A stretch of 64,000 nucleotides of DNA from Actinomycetota bacterium (GTDB lineage: Bacteria; Actinomycetota; Acidimicrobiia; Acidimicrobiales; RAAP-2): positions 124,001-188,000 of the forward strand of contig JAJPJD010000049.1 of the NCBI GenBank assembly GCA_021324355.1, in the 5' to 3' direction. Position 1 is the first letter of the stretch; each line of letters opens with the position of its first letter. Positions 26,451-35,257 of this stretch are shown piece after piece. The translations under genes were made by a program, and so were the position numbers. Under the pieces are notes generated by a model. The model made no database searches and was not told the origin of the DNA. It saw only the letters and a program-made list of their open reading frames with translations.

Positions 26451-27168
26451 CGGCCGGTGCCGGCGGGTCTGCGCCGGCCCCCGACCGCGGTGCCAGCGTG
26501 TCCGGGGTGTCGTGGCGCGGGTTGTTGACCAGGTCGGACACCTCGACCAGGGCGAGCTGGCCGGGCGGGGGCGGCCGGAGGAGTCGCCCCGCCACCTCGG
26601 GTTCGAGGGCCTGGGGCGCGAGCCACCCCGCCCAGTCCTCGGGGCGCACGACCACCGGCATGCGGTCGTGGACGGCCGAGAGGTCGGGGTTGGCCATGGT
26701 GGTCACGATCGCCACCGTGCGCAGCACCTGGCCGTCGGGGCCGTGCCAGATCTCCCAGATCCCGGCCAGGGCCATGAGCGACCCGTCGACCGGCCGCACG
26801 AAGAACGGGCGGCCCCGTCGGCCCGTTGCCGTCGGGTCCCGCCGCCACTCGAAGAACCCGTTGGCCGGGACCAGGCACCGGCGCCGCTGGAAGGCGGCCC
26901 GGAACGAAGGAGCGCTGGCCACCGTCTCGGCCCGGGCGTTGATCAGCCGGTGGCCCGTGCTCGGGTTCGTGGCCCAGCTGGGGACCAGGCCCCAGCGCAG
27001 GGTGCCCAGCTTGCGGCTCTCGCCGTCGCGCGAGCTCACCACCGAGAGCACCTGTTGGGACGGGGCCACGTTGTAGCGGGCGTCGGGCCCCCCCGGGGCG
27101 ACCTCGTCGACGCCGAAGGCGCGAGCCACTCGCTCCGACGGCTCGTAGAGGGCGAACCGGCCGCACAC
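26416..27168 (-). CDS. yedK: SOS response-associated peptidase, HMCES/YedK family
   Basis: A 250-residue SRAP-domain protein that captures abasic sites in single-stranded DNA by forming a thiazolidine crosslink through Cys2. The second residue is indeed Cys (start VCGRFALY), which fixes the GTG start at 27168. Other hallmarks are INARAETV, RCLVPANGFFEW with the catalytic Glu, and VHDRMPVVV with the conserved His. The C-terminal 20 residues are a proline/arginine-rich tail. The LLM gene upstream in the alphabet of coordinates (27173-28012) is transcribed first and ends 4 bp before this start, so they form one transcript. Confidence 0.93.
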   Translation of the reverse strand: MCGRFALYEPSERVARAFGVDEVAPGGPDARYNVAPSQQVLSVVSSRDGESRKLGTLRWGLVPSWATNPSTGHRLINARAETVASAPSFRAAFQRRRCLVPANGFFEWRRDPTATGRRGRPFFVRPVDGSLMALAGIWEIWHGPDGQVLRTVAIVTTMANPDLSAVHDRMPVVVRPEDWAGWLAPQALEPEVAGRLLRPPPPGQLALVEVSDLVNNPRHDTPDTLAPRSGAGADPPAPAVRPPARRPAGR

Positions 27169-27172
27169 GGCG

Positions 27173-28012
27173 TCAGGCCAGCTCGGCGAAGGCTCGGGCG
27201 ATCGGCTCCAGCTGGGCGGCCCGGTGGGGGGTCGGCAGGGGCACGATCGCCAGGTCCAGCCCGAGCTCGGCCATCGCGGCTGCCGTCTGCACCGCCGGCC
27301 CGGGGTCGCCGTCTCGGCCCAGCCGGATGTGACTCGAGATGGTGAGCTCGGCCGGGTCCCGTCCGAGCTCCTGGCAGTGGTGGCGGAGCACCTCGACCTT
27401 GCGCCCGAACTCCTCGACCGTGCCGCCGACGAAGTTCCAGTGCTGGGCGTAGCGGGCGGCGGTTCGCAGGGTGCGCCGCTCGCCGCTGCCGCCGATGCAG
27501 ATCGGCGGGTGCGGCCGCTGGGGTCCCTTGGGCTCGCAGCGAGCGTCGCGCAAGGTGAAGAAGCGCCCGGTGAGCGTGGTCCGCTCGGTGGAGAGCAGGC
27601 CGATGAGCACCTGGCACGCCTCCTCCAGGCGGTTACTGCGCTCGGCCGGGCTGCCCAGGGCGATGCCGTAGGCACCCGACTCCTGCTCGTTCCAGCCGGC
27701 GCCGATCCCGAGCTCGAGGCGGCCGGCCGAGATGATGTCGATGGTGGCCGCCATGTTGGCCAGGACCGCCGGGTGCCGGTAGTGGATCCCGGTGACCAGC
27801 ACCCCCAACCGGAGCCGGCGGGTCGCCTGGGCCAGGGCGGCCAGGGTCACCCAGCCCTCGAGGCAGGGTCCGTCGGTGTTGCCCACGATCGGGTAGAAGT
27901 GGTCGAAGGTCCAGCCGGACTCGAACGCCTCGATCTCGTCGGCGGCCCGCCAGACCTCGAGCATGTCCGACCAGGTGGTGTGCTGGGGAGCGGTTTTGAA
28001 CGCCAGGCGCAT
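27173..28012 (-). CDS. LLM-class F420-dependent oxidoreductase
   Basis: A 279-residue TIM-barrel oxidoreductase of the luciferase-like family. It starts MRLAFKTAPQHTTWSDM and contains GWTFDHFYPIVG, LGVLVTGIHYRHPAVLANMAATIDIIS and GRLELGIGAGWNEQESGAYG, a run seen in predicted F420-dependent enzymes. Members transfer hydride between F420 and varied substrates; the substrate here is unknown. A second enzyme of the same subgroup is at 51350. It is transcribed ahead of the HMCES gene with a 4-bp gap. ATG 28012 is chosen because the family begins exactly there. Confidence 0.88.
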   Translation of the reverse strand: MRLAFKTAPQHTTWSDMLEVWRAADEIEAFESGWTFDHFYPIVGNTDGPCLEGWVTLAALAQATRRLRLGVLVTGIHYRHPAVLANMAATIDIISAGRLELGIGAGWNEQESGAYGIALGSPAERSNRLEEACQVLIGLLSTERTTLTGRFFTLRDARCEPKGPQRPHPPICIGGSGERRTLRTAARYAQHWNFVGGTVEEFGRKVEVLRHHCQELGRDPAELTISSHIRLGRDGDPGPAVQTAAAMAELGLDLAIVPLPTPHRAAQLEPIARAFAELA

Positions 28013-28066
28013 CGGCCTGACTCTAGGCCCCCGCCGCCCGCGGCCCACTGCCGGCCATCGGTCGGT

Positions 28067-28095
28067 GTTCACCAAGAGTTCACCGGGAGTTCGCG
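28067..28095 (+). promoter_or_regulatory. PHO box (PhoP-type direct repeats)
   Basis: Three direct repeats in strict 11-bp register begin at 28067 (GTTCACC), 28078 (GTTCACC) and 28089 (GTTCGCG). This is the arrangement and sequence of the actinobacterial PHO box bound by PhoP-type response regulators under phosphate limitation. It lies 75-104 bp ahead of a PHS-type phosphate permease gene, which fits. Confidence 0.75.
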
Positions 28096-28170
28096 CTCCG
28101 GTCAGCCACCGATGACCTCTCCGTTACCTGCCCCCGCGATGCTCACAGAGCGGAGGAGATGAGGCGACCG

Positions 28171-29706
28171 GTGGAGCAACCCGAGGCAGTTCCCACCCAT
28201 CGAGGAGCACCGGCGGTGGTGCCTCGGCCGGCGGCCCCGGCCAGCCCCGGCGCCATGGCGACCGTGAGCGACCTGCTCAACGAGGCGCCGAGGACCCGCT
28301 TCCACCGCCGAGCAGTCATCGTCTCGGGGGTCGGGGTCTTCACCGACGCCTACGACCTGTTCGTGATCAGCACGGTGGCGGCCTTGGTCCACGCCCAGTG
28401 GCACCTGGCGACCACCGAGACCAGCTGGGTCACCGGCTCGGCCATCCTGGGCGCCTTCATCGGGGCGCTCGTGTTCGGCCGGATCGCCGACCTGGCCGGG
28501 CGAAAGAGCGTCTACGCCGCAGTGGCCGTGGTGATGGTGGTCGGGGCGCTCACCTCGGCCTTCGCCAACGGGGTGGTGTGGCTGGTCGCGGCCCGGTTCG
28601 TCCTCGGGCTCGGCATCGGAGGGGACTACCCGGTCTCGGCAGTCCTCATGAGCGAGTACGCCAACCGCGACGACCGCGGCCGGATGGTGGGCTTGGTCTT
28701 CTCGATGCAGGCGCTCGGCCTGGTGGTGGGGCCGCTGGTCGGCCTGGCCCTCTTGTCGGGCAGCGTGAGCCACGACCTCACCTGGCGCCTCATGCTCGGG
28801 TTCGGTGCGATCCCGGCGGCCGCCGTCTTGTACCTGCGGACCAGGATGCCCGAGTCTCCTCGGTTCCAGGCTCGGGTCCGGGGGCGGACCGAGCGGGCAG
28901 CCGCAGAGCTGGCCCGGTTCTCGCAGGGCGCGGTGGCCGCCCGCACCGTCTCGGCCGAGACGGTGGAGCGGGTGGGGGTCGGCTCCCTGCTCACCAGCGG
29001 CCGCACCCTCCGCCTGGTGCTCGGGACCGCCGGTGCGTGGTTCCTCTTCGACTACGCCTACTACGGCAACACCCTGTCGCTGCCGGCGATCCTCAAAGAC
29101 GTCGCTCCTGGCGCCAGCCTGGTCACCAACCTGCTGCTCACGCTCATCTTGTTCAGCGGGTTTGCGGTCCCCGGCTACGTGCTGGCGTTCGCTCGGATGG
29201 ACCGCATCGGCCACCGACGGCTGCAGCTGATCGGGTTCTCGGTCATGGCGGCCGCCTTCGTCGTCTTGGGCGCGGTCCCGGCGCTCACGACCACCGTGGC
29301 TCCGTTCATCGCACTGTTCGGCGTCAGCTACTTCTTCATCGAGTTCGGGCCCAACACCACGACCTTCGTGCTGCCCTCGGAACTGTTCCCGGTGAGCGTC
29401 CGCACCACCGGTCACGGCATCGCGGCCGGGATCGGCAAGCTCGGCGCCTTCATCGGGGTCTTCTTGGTCCCGGTGCTCGAGCAGCGGATCGGCTTGCGAG
29501 GGATGCTGCTGGTGGCCGGGGCGGCGGCGGTGGCCGGCTACCTGGTGACCCTCCTGCTGCCCGAGCCGGCGCGTCGGAACTTAGAGGACGTGGCGGCCGA
29601 GCGGCCCCAGGTCCGGACGGCGGGCGCCGGTCCGGGCGCGGGCTGGCGCCCGGCGGGTCGGCTGGGCGCCAGCCGGGCAGTCGCCCCCAGCCGGGCCCTG
29701 CGCTAG
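28171..29706 (+). CDS. MFS transporter of the phosphate:H+ symporter (PHS) type
   Basis: A 511-residue inner-membrane carrier with about 12 helices. The segment GLGIGGDYPVSAVLMSEYAN with following RDDRGRMVG is the PHS-family signature seen in fungal and bacterial phosphate permeases; FTDAYDLF is the matching first-helix motif. Sugar or organic-acid carriers of the wider superfamily remain possible. The upstream PHO box supports phosphate. GTG 28171 is preferred, because ATG 28159 directly abuts the GGAGGAG; the first about 40 residues are a disordered cytosolic tail in either case. Confidence 0.82.
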   Translation: MEQPEAVPTHRGAPAVVPRPAAPASPGAMATVSDLLNEAPRTRFHRRAVIVSGVGVFTDAYDLFVISTVAALVHAQWHLATTETSWVTGSAILGAFIGALVFGRIADLAGRKSVYAAVAVVMVVGALTSAFANGVVWLVAARFVLGLGIGGDYPVSAVLMSEYANRDDRGRMVGLVFSMQALGLVVGPLVGLALLSGSVSHDLTWRLMLGFGAIPAAAVLYLRTRMPESPRFQARVRGRTERAAAELARFSQGAVAARTVSAETVERVGVGSLLTSGRTLRLVLGTAGAWFLFDYAYYGNTLSLPAILKDVAPGASLVTNLLLTLILFSGFAVPGYVLAFARMDRIGHRRLQLIGFSVMAAAFVVLGAVPALTTTVAPFIALFGVSYFFIEFGPNTTTFVLPSELFPVSVRTTGHGIAAGIGKLGAFIGVFLVPVLEQRIGLRGMLLVAGAAAVAGYLVTLLLPEPARRNLEDVAAERPQVRTAGAGPGAGWRPAGRLGASRAVAPSRALR

Positions 29707-29733
29707 GCCCCCGGCGGGCGTACCCTGGCCTCG

Positions 29734-29787
29734 ATGGCTCGACGACCAAGGAGGCTGGAGCGGCCGGCGGCGGGTGCGGTCCGGTGA
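29734..29787 (+). CDS. Possible 17-codon leader ORF ahead of the DUF664 gene
   Basis: An ATG at 29734 lies 7 nt after a -10-like TACCCT (29721-29726). The frame encodes MARRPRRLERPAAGAVR and its TGA (29785-29787) overlaps the next start as GTGA. A leaderless, arginine-rich leader peptide that couples translation is possible. No homology can be assessed. Confidence 0.3.
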   Translation: MARRPRRLERPAAGAVR

Positions 29788-30290
29788 CCGGGCCCCAGGT
29801 CCTGGCCGAGGCCTACGGCCGCATCGGCCAGATGGTGCACGACGCGCTGGAGGGGCTGCGCGAGGAGGAGCTCGGGTTCCGGGTCGATGCCGGTGCGAAC
29901 CCCATTGTCTGGCTGGTCTGGCACCTGGCCCGGGTCCAAGACGACCACGTGGCCGAGGTGGCCGGGCGGGAACAGGTGTGGACCAGCCAGGGCTGGGCCG
30001 ACCGGTTCGGCCTGGACCTGCCGGTCGCCGACCACGGCTACGGGCACCGGCCCGAGCAGGTCGCGCTGGTCCACGCCGACCCGGCGACGCTGCTCGGGTA
30101 CTACGACGCGGTCGAGCGGGCGACGCTCGAGTACCTCGGAGGGCTCAGCGATGCCGACCTCGACCGGGTGGTGGACACCCGCTGGGACCCCCCGGTGACC
30201 CTCGGGGTCCGGCTGGTCAGCGTCATCTGCGACGACGTGGCCCACGCCGGCCAGGCGGCCTACGTGCGGGGGGTGATCGAGCGCCGGTGA
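29784..30290 (+). CDS. DinB-fold protein, DUF664 (mycothiol-dependent type)
   Basis: A 168-residue four-helix-bundle protein. WLVWHLARVQDDHVAEVAG and the later DDVAHAGQAAYVRG supply the histidines expected for the metal site of DinB/YfiT proteins, and the YEYL-like EYLGGLSDADLDRVVD region fits DUF664. Some relatives are mycothiol-dependent transferases or isomerases; the substrate is unknown here. Start GTG 29784 is supported by the lack of any upstream in-frame start. Its stop is 6 bp from the convergent aminotransferase stop. Confidence 0.82.
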   Translation: MTGPQVLAEAYGRIGQMVHDALEGLREEELGFRVDAGANPIVWLVWHLARVQDDHVAEVAGREQVWTSQGWADRFGLDLPVADHGYGHRPEQVALVHADPATLLGYYDAVERATLEYLGGLSDADLDRVVDTRWDPPVTLGVRLVSVICDDVAHAGQAAYVRGVIERR

Positions 30291-30296
30291 GCCGGC

Positions 30297-31670
30297 TCAG
30301 TGCCAGGCCGGGGCGGCGGCGAGGACCGAGCGCAGCGCCGCCACCATCGCTTCGATCTCCTCTCCTCCGCAGATGAGCGGCGGCGCCAGCTGGACGACCA
30401 GGTCGCCCCGGTCGTCGGCCCGGCAGATCAGGCCGGCGTCGAGCAGGGCGGCGGGCAGGTAGCCGCGCCCGAGGCGCTCCCGCGCCGCAGGCTCGAACCG
30501 CTGGCGGGTGGCCTGGTCCTGCACCAGCTCGATGGCGTAGAAGTAGCCGTCGCCGCGCACGTCGCCCACGATCCGCAGGTCGCGTAGGGACTCGAGGCCG
30601 GCCCGCAGCGACGCCTCGGTCCCTCGGACGTGGTCCAAGATGCGGTCGCGCTCGAAGACCTCCAGGTTGGCCAGCGCCACCGCGCAGCTGACGGGGTGGC
30701 CGGCGAAGGTGAACCCGTGGCTGAAGCTGGTGCCGGGCCGCAGGAACGGCTCGGCCAGCCGGTCGCTCACGATCATCGCCCCGAGCGGGGCGTAGCCGCT
30801 GGTGAGCCCCTTGGCCACGGTGATGATGTCGGGCTGGTAGTGGTAGCGCTGGGCGCCGAACCACTCGCCCAGCCGGCCGAAGGCGCAGATGACCTCGTCT
30901 GAGACGAGCAGGACCCCGTGGCGGTCGCAGATCTGGCGGACCCGCTCGAGGTAGCCCGGCGGGGGCGGGAAGCAGCCGCCGGCGTTCTGCACTGGCTCCA
31001 GGTAGACGGCGGCCACGGTGTCGGGGCCCTCCCGTTCGATGGCCCGGTCGATCGCGTCGGCCGCCCATCGGCCGAAGGCAACCAGGTCGTCGGCGTGCTC
31101 GGGCGCCCGGTAGAAGTTGGTGTTGGGGACCTGGACGGTGGAGGGCACCAGGGGCTCGAACGGGGTCTTGAGCGCCGGGACCCCGGTGATCGACAGCGCG
31201 CCCATCGAGGTCCCGTGGTAGGCGGTGGCTCGGCTCACGACCTTGGTCCGGGCTGGCTGGCCGATGAGCCGGAAGTACTGGCGGGCCAGCTTCCACGCCG
31301 ACTCGACTGCCTCGGAGCCCCCGGAGGTGAAGAAGACTCGGTTGAGGTCGCCGGGCGCGAGCGAGGCCAGCCGCTCGGCCAGCTCGATCGCTCTGGGGTG
31401 GGCGTAGCCCCACAGCGGGAAGTACGCGAGTTCGGCCGCCTGCTTGGCCGCTGCCTGGGCGAGCTCGTGGCGCCCGTGGCCGATCTGGGTGGTGAACAGC
31501 CCGGACAGGCCGTCGAGGTAGCGCCGGCCGCGCTGGTCCCAGACGTAGGCGCCCTCGCCGCGCACGATGACCGGAACCTCGTGGCGGTCGTCGTAGGCGC
31601 CGAGCCGGGAGAAGTGCAGCCACAGGTGCCGGCGGGCCCGCTGGTCGAGGTCGGCGCCGTCCCTCCCCAC
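30297..31670 (-). CDS. Class III PLP-dependent aminotransferase
   Basis: A 457-residue fold-type I aminotransferase of the omega-amino acid:pyruvate type. Visible are the N-terminal WDQRGRRYLDGLSGLFTTQIGHG, cofactor phosphate-binding FTSGGSEAVESAWKLARQY, the Asp that holds the pyridine ring in LVSDEVICAFGR, and the Schiff-base Lys in TVAKGLTSGYAPLGAM. Such enzymes act on putrescine, beta-alanine or other terminal amines with pyruvate as acceptor, giving alanine. The divergent neighbour is alanine dehydrogenase, which could recycle that alanine to pyruvate. Confidence 0.92.
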   Translation of the reverse strand: MGRDGADLDQRARRHLWLHFSRLGAYDDRHEVPVIVRGEGAYVWDQRGRRYLDGLSGLFTTQIGHGRHELAQAAAKQAAELAYFPLWGYAHPRAIELAERLASLAPGDLNRVFFTSGGSEAVESAWKLARQYFRLIGQPARTKVVSRATAYHGTSMGALSITGVPALKTPFEPLVPSTVQVPNTNFYRAPEHADDLVAFGRWAADAIDRAIEREGPDTVAAVYLEPVQNAGGCFPPPPGYLERVRQICDRHGVLLVSDEVICAFGRLGEWFGAQRYHYQPDIITVAKGLTSGYAPLGAMIVSDRLAEPFLRPGTSFSHGFTFAGHPVSCAVALANLEVFERDRILDHVRGTEASLRAGLESLRDLRIVGDVRGDGYFYAIELVQDQATRQRFEPAARERLGRGYLPAALLDAGLICRADDRGDLVVQLAPPLICGGEEIEAMVAALRSVLAAAPAWH

Positions 31671-31870
31671 CGTTCACCCCCCGCTGTCGGGCTGCCGGCG
31701 GTTCCGGCGCGCCCTGTGTGCCGTCCGTGCGCCGGTTGGCCGCCATGGCCGGCTCCGTGCGCCCATGCTACCGAGGCCCGCTCCGGTCGACCGCCCGAGG
31801 CGGCCGTCTCGGCGAGCGCTGGCGTGGCCCACGACCGCCGATACCGGCCTCGGCTCTAGGGTGGTCGGCG

Positions 31871-31933
31871 GTGCGGACGAGCCGAGCCACCGGCAGCGGC
31901 CCCATGGTGGGGCCGACGAGGGGGGAGCAGTGA
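31871..31933 (+). CDS. Possible 20-codon leader ORF ahead of ald
   Basis: GTG 31871 stands 8 nt after a -10-like TAGGGT (31857-31862). The frame encodes a 20-residue peptide (contains TGSGPMVGPTRGEQ) and its TGA overlaps the ald start as GTGA. Because ald has its own strong GGGGGAG site, coupling is only a possibility. The rest of the 259-bp gap shows nothing else. Confidence 0.25.
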   Translation: MRTSRATGSGPMVGPTRGEQ

Positions 31934-33048
31934 TCGTCGGGGTCCCCCGGGAGCGCCTGAGCGACGAGTACCGGGTCGCCCTCACCCCGGCCGGGGTCCG
32001 CGAACTCACCGCCGCCGGCCACCAGGTCCTGGTGGAGCAGGACGCCGGGGCCGGGTGCGCGATCCCCGACGCCGACTTCGTCCGCACCGGCGCCCAGATC
32101 GTGGCCGACCCCGACGAGCTGTGGGGCGCTGCCGACCTGGTCCTCAAGGTCAAGCAGCCGATCGAGGAGGAGTTCGGGCGACTCAAGCTCCGGCGGGGCC
32201 AGACCCTGTTCACCTTCCTCCACCTGGCCGCCGACCGGGCGTGCACCGACGCCTTGGTCGAGGCCGGCAACACCGCCATCGCCTATGAGACCGTCCAGCT
32301 GGCCGACGGCTCGCTTCCGCTGCTCGTGCCCATGAGCGAGGTCGCTGGGCGGATGGCGCCGCTGGTTGCGGCCAACCTGCTCATGCGACCGGCCGGCGGC
32401 AGCGGGGTCCTCGCCCCGGGGGTGCCGGGGGTGGCCGCCGCCAAGGTGGTGATCCTGGGGGCGGGCATCGCCGGCATGGCCGCCGCCACCTTGGCGGTCG
32501 GCTTGCACTGCCGGGTCTTTGTCCTCGACCGCGACCTGCAGAAGCTGCGCGCCGCCGACCACCACTTCCGGGGCGCGCTCGAGACCGTCGCGTCCAGCGC
32601 GCACGCGATCGAGGAGGCCTGCCTCGACGCCGACGTCGTCATCGGGGCGGTGCTCGTGGTGGGGGCCAAGACCCCGACCCTGGTGCCCGACGAGCTGGTG
32701 GCCGAGATGCCCGAGGGCTCGGTGCTGGTCGACATCTCGGTCGACCAGGGCGGGTGCTTCGAGTCCTCGCATCCGACGACCCACTCGCACCCGACCTTCG
32801 AGGCCCACGGCTCGCTCTTCTACTGCGTGGCCAACATGCCCGGTGCCGTTCCCCACAGCTCGACCCACGCCCTGACCAACGCCACCCTGCCCTACACCCT
32901 GGAGATCGCCGCCTCGGGCTGGCGGAAGGCGGCGGCCGCCGATCCGGCCCTCGCCCGGGGGGTGAACGTGGTCGAGGGCCACGTCACCTACCGCCCGGTG
33001 GCCGAAGCCCACCAGTTGGGCTACACCGAGCTGGCGACGCTGTTGTGA
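31930..33048 (+). CDS. ald: Alanine dehydrogenase
   Basis: A 372-residue NAD-dependent enzyme interconverting L-alanine and pyruvate plus ammonia. Arg15 and Lys75 match the pyruvate-binding residues of known alanine dehydrogenases and His98 fits the catalytic histidine (FTFLHLAAD). The NAD-binding motif is VVILGAGIAGMAAATLA, and VLVDISVDQGGCFESS is diagnostic. The first codon is GTG with GGGGGAG 4-9 bp upstream. It is divergent from a class III aminotransferase that could supply alanine. Length and motifs are fully normal. Confidence 0.97.
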   Translation: MIVGVPRERLSDEYRVALTPAGVRELTAAGHQVLVEQDAGAGCAIPDADFVRTGAQIVADPDELWGAADLVLKVKQPIEEEFGRLKLRRGQTLFTFLHLAADRACTDALVEAGNTAIAYETVQLADGSLPLLVPMSEVAGRMAPLVAANLLMRPAGGSGVLAPGVPGVAAAKVVILGAGIAGMAAATLAVGLHCRVFVLDRDLQKLRAADHHFRGALETVASSAHAIEEACLDADVVIGAVLVVGAKTPTLVPDELVAEMPEGSVLVDISVDQGGCFESSHPTTHSHPTFEAHGSLFYCVANMPGAVPHSSTHALTNATLPYTLEIAASGWRKAAAADPALARGVNVVEGHVTYRPVAEAHQLGYTELATLL

Positions 33049-33060
33049 GCGCCGGTGCGC

Positions 33061-33861
33061 TCAGGGGTTGTTCGTGGTGATGAAGGCGACCATGGCGTCG
33101 ATGTACTGCTGGGGGATGAACCCGCGCATGATCGCCGAGAGGTGACCCTTGCCCGGCAGCACGACGTTGGTGAAGTTCCTCGCCTCGCGCCACAGCCGGT
33201 GGGTCTTGGCGTAGGGGCGGTCGAACTCGCCGTTGACGGCCAGGATCGGGATGTCCAGCGAGGCGAGGTCGATCGAGGCCGACAGGGCCCGCTGACGGGC
33301 GAGGAAGGCCGACCGGTCGACCGGGCCGGGCGGCCGGCCGGCATTGCCGACCTCCTGGCCGGGGGTCGACGGACGGCTCCGGAACTGGGCCGTCGCCTCC
33401 GCCTCGTCGGGGGCCTGGCCCTCGCGGTCGGGCGGGACACTGCCCGACCACTCCTCGGTCTCGACCAAGCCCGAGCCGCCGAAGCTGGCGGAGAGGAACC
33501 GCTCCGGATGGGTTGCCAGGATCCCGGCGGTCACGAACCCGCCCATCGAGTACCCGCCGATGTGCGCCTTGTCGATGCCCTGGGCGTCCATGAACTCCAC
33601 CACGTCGGCCGCCATCTTCTCCCGGCCGCCCTCGGGCCCGGCCTCGCTCAGCCCGTGGCCCCGCATGTCCAGGCCGATCACCCGGTTGGTCGGGGCCAGG
33701 GCCGGCGCGATGCCGTTCACGAACCAGTTGCCCACCGCACTGCCGCCGGCCCCGTGGATCAGGATGACCGGCGTCCCGGCGCCCATCTCCACCCAGTGGA
33801 GCTTGGTGCCGTCCGAGACACAGAAGTAGTGGTCGGTCCAGGTTGCCGGCTCGGTGCTCAC
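33061..33861 (-). CDS. Alpha/beta-hydrolase
   Basis: A 266-residue hydrolase. The oxyanion segment is VILIHGAGGSAVGNW, the nucleophile elbow HIGGYSMGGFV supplies the Ser, NGEFDRPYAK is the acid-residue region, and LPGKGHLSAI carries the catalytic His. The central lid contains a proline/glutamate-rich insert (PPDREGQAPDEAEATAQ). Substrate cannot be predicted. It is convergent with ald (12-bp gap) and has no operon partner. Confidence 0.87.
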   Translation of the reverse strand: MSTEPATWTDHYFCVSDGTKLHWVEMGAGTPVILIHGAGGSAVGNWFVNGIAPALAPTNRVIGLDMRGHGLSEAGPEGGREKMAADVVEFMDAQGIDKAHIGGYSMGGFVTAGILATHPERFLSASFGGSGLVETEEWSGSVPPDREGQAPDEAEATAQFRSRPSTPGQEVGNAGRPPGPVDRSAFLARQRALSASIDLASLDIPILAVNGEFDRPYAKTHRLWREARNFTNVVLPGKGHLSAIMRGFIPQQYIDAMVAFITTNNP

Positions 33862-34037
33862 GCCACCCCCCAGGTCTGCTCAGCCCGCGGTCGGGCTCGC
33901 TGCGACTCTAGGAGCGCCGTGGGAACGTTGCCAGCCGGAGTCCGCTCGGCAGCCGGCAGGGACCCGGTGCCGGGACCGGCCCGGCCCTCGAGGTGGCTGG
34001 CTGCCTCGTCATGCGGGCCCCTGGTGGGCGCCGTCAG

Positions 34038-34664
34038 GTGAGCGACCGGCACCCAACCCGGGCCCACGCCGGCCGGCCGAACACGACCAGCGGCCTGGTG
34101 GTGTGGCTGGTCCGCCACGCCGAGAGCGTCTGGAACCAGGCCGGTCTGGTCCAGGGCCAGGCCGACGCCCCGGGCCTCACCCCCTCGGGGGCTGCCCACG
34201 CCCGGGCGCTGGCGGAATTCCTGGCCGGAACCGGGGCTGCCGCGGTGGTGAGCAGCGACCTGCGCCGAGCGGTCGAGACGGCCCGCCCGATCGCCGCCCG
34301 CCTCGGGGCGACCCTGGTCACCGACCGGCGGCTGCGGGAGCGGAACCTGGGACGGCTGGAGGGCGGTCCGGCGTCGCTCCTCGGGCCCGAGCTGAGCGGC
34401 GACACCGCCACGGGCCAGGTCGACCCCGACGTCCGACCTGCCGGTGGCGAGACCCTGCGCGAGCTCTCCGCCCGGGTCGAGGACTGGCTCGAGGCGGTGC
34501 GGTGGTCGCCGCCGGCCCCGAGCTTCGTGGCCGTCACCCACGACGGCGTCCTTCGCGCGCTGCGGGCCCTGCTGTCCGGTCGCCCGCCCGAGGCGATGGC
34601 GGCACCGTCGATCCCCAACGGGGTGGTGTGGCGGGTCGAGCTGGGCGATGCCCGACCGGGGTAG
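34038..34664 (+). CDS. Histidine phosphatase superfamily protein
   Basis: A 208-residue phosphatase of the phosphoglycerate-mutase-like family. The catalytic RHAES motif is at residues 26-30 (LVVWLVRHAESVW), AVVSSDLRRAVETARPIAA holds the second arginine, RERNLGRLEGG the acidic residue, and FVAVTHDGVLRAL the second histidine. The family includes phosphatases for sugar phosphates and cobalamin or nucleotide precursors; none is favoured. The frame continues upstream to 33993; GTG 34038 leaves a 20-residue lead before the core strand. The Fur gene follows after 53 bp. Confidence 0.82.
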   Translation: MSDRHPTRAHAGRPNTTSGLVVWLVRHAESVWNQAGLVQGQADAPGLTPSGAAHARALAEFLAGTGAAAVVSSDLRRAVETARPIAARLGATLVTDRRLRERNLGRLEGGPASLLGPELSGDTATGQVDPDVRPAGGETLRELSARVEDWLEAVRWSPPAPSFVAVTHDGVLRALRALLSGRPPEAMAAPSIPNGVVWRVELGDARPG

Positions 34665-34717
34665 CGAGGTGCCGGCGACGCGGGACCCCGCCCAGGGCCC
34701 AGCCCTATCCTGGGCCC

Positions 34718-35254
34718 ATGCGCAAGCCTGCTGCCGTCGCCGAAAAGGCGGCCGCCGGGTTCGGTTCGGTGGACGAGGTGCTGGCGCTCGTGCGGAGTCG
34801 AGGCGGCCGGGCCACCTCGTCTCGCAGGATCCTGCTCGAGGTGCTCTTCGACTCCTCCGACCACCTGAGCGTGGAGGAGCTCACGGCGGCGGTGCAGGAC
34901 CGGGCGCCCGACGTGCACGTCTCGACCATCTACCGCAACCTCGAGGATCTCCAGCGGCTCGGCGTGGTGGTCCACTCCCATCTGGGGCACGGGCCGGCCA
35001 CCTATCAGCTGGCCTCCTTGGCCCATGCCCACTTCGTCTGCGAGCGCTGTGGCCGGCGGTTCGAGGCCTCCGACGACCTCTTCCGGGGGTTGGCCCGGGC
35101 GGCCAAGGCTCGGCTCGGGTTCGCCATCAACCCCCACCACTTCGCCATCCAGGGTCGATGCGCCGACTGCCAGGCCGAGCCGGACGACGCAGCGGCGCTC
35201 GATCCGTCCGAGCCCGGCCGGGGGTCCACCTGGACCGGGGGCCGAGAGGCCTGA
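34718..35254 (+). CDS. Fur-family metalloregulator
   Basis: A 178-residue metal-responsive repressor. The winged helix spans about residues 20-85 (SVEELTAAVQ, VSTIYRNLEDLQRLGVV). The dimer domain has the structural zinc site Cys108-x2-Cys111 and Cys148-x2-Cys151, and a histidine-rich sensor area (HSHLGHG, LAHAHF, NPHHF). Whether it senses iron, zinc or peroxide cannot be decided; the four-cysteine site fits Fur and Zur. TATCCT lies 6 nt before the ATG with no ribosome-binding site, so the mRNA is probably leaderless. The CoA-transferase gene follows after 3 bp. Confidence 0.9.
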   Translation: MRKPAAVAEKAAAGFGSVDEVLALVRSRGGRATSSRRILLEVLFDSSDHLSVEELTAAVQDRAPDVHVSTIYRNLEDLQRLGVVVHSHLGHGPATYQLASLAHAHFVCERCGRRFEASDDLFRGLARAAKARLGFAINPHHFAIQGRCADCQAEPDDAAALDPSEPGRGSTWTGGREA

Positions 35255-35257
35255 GCG

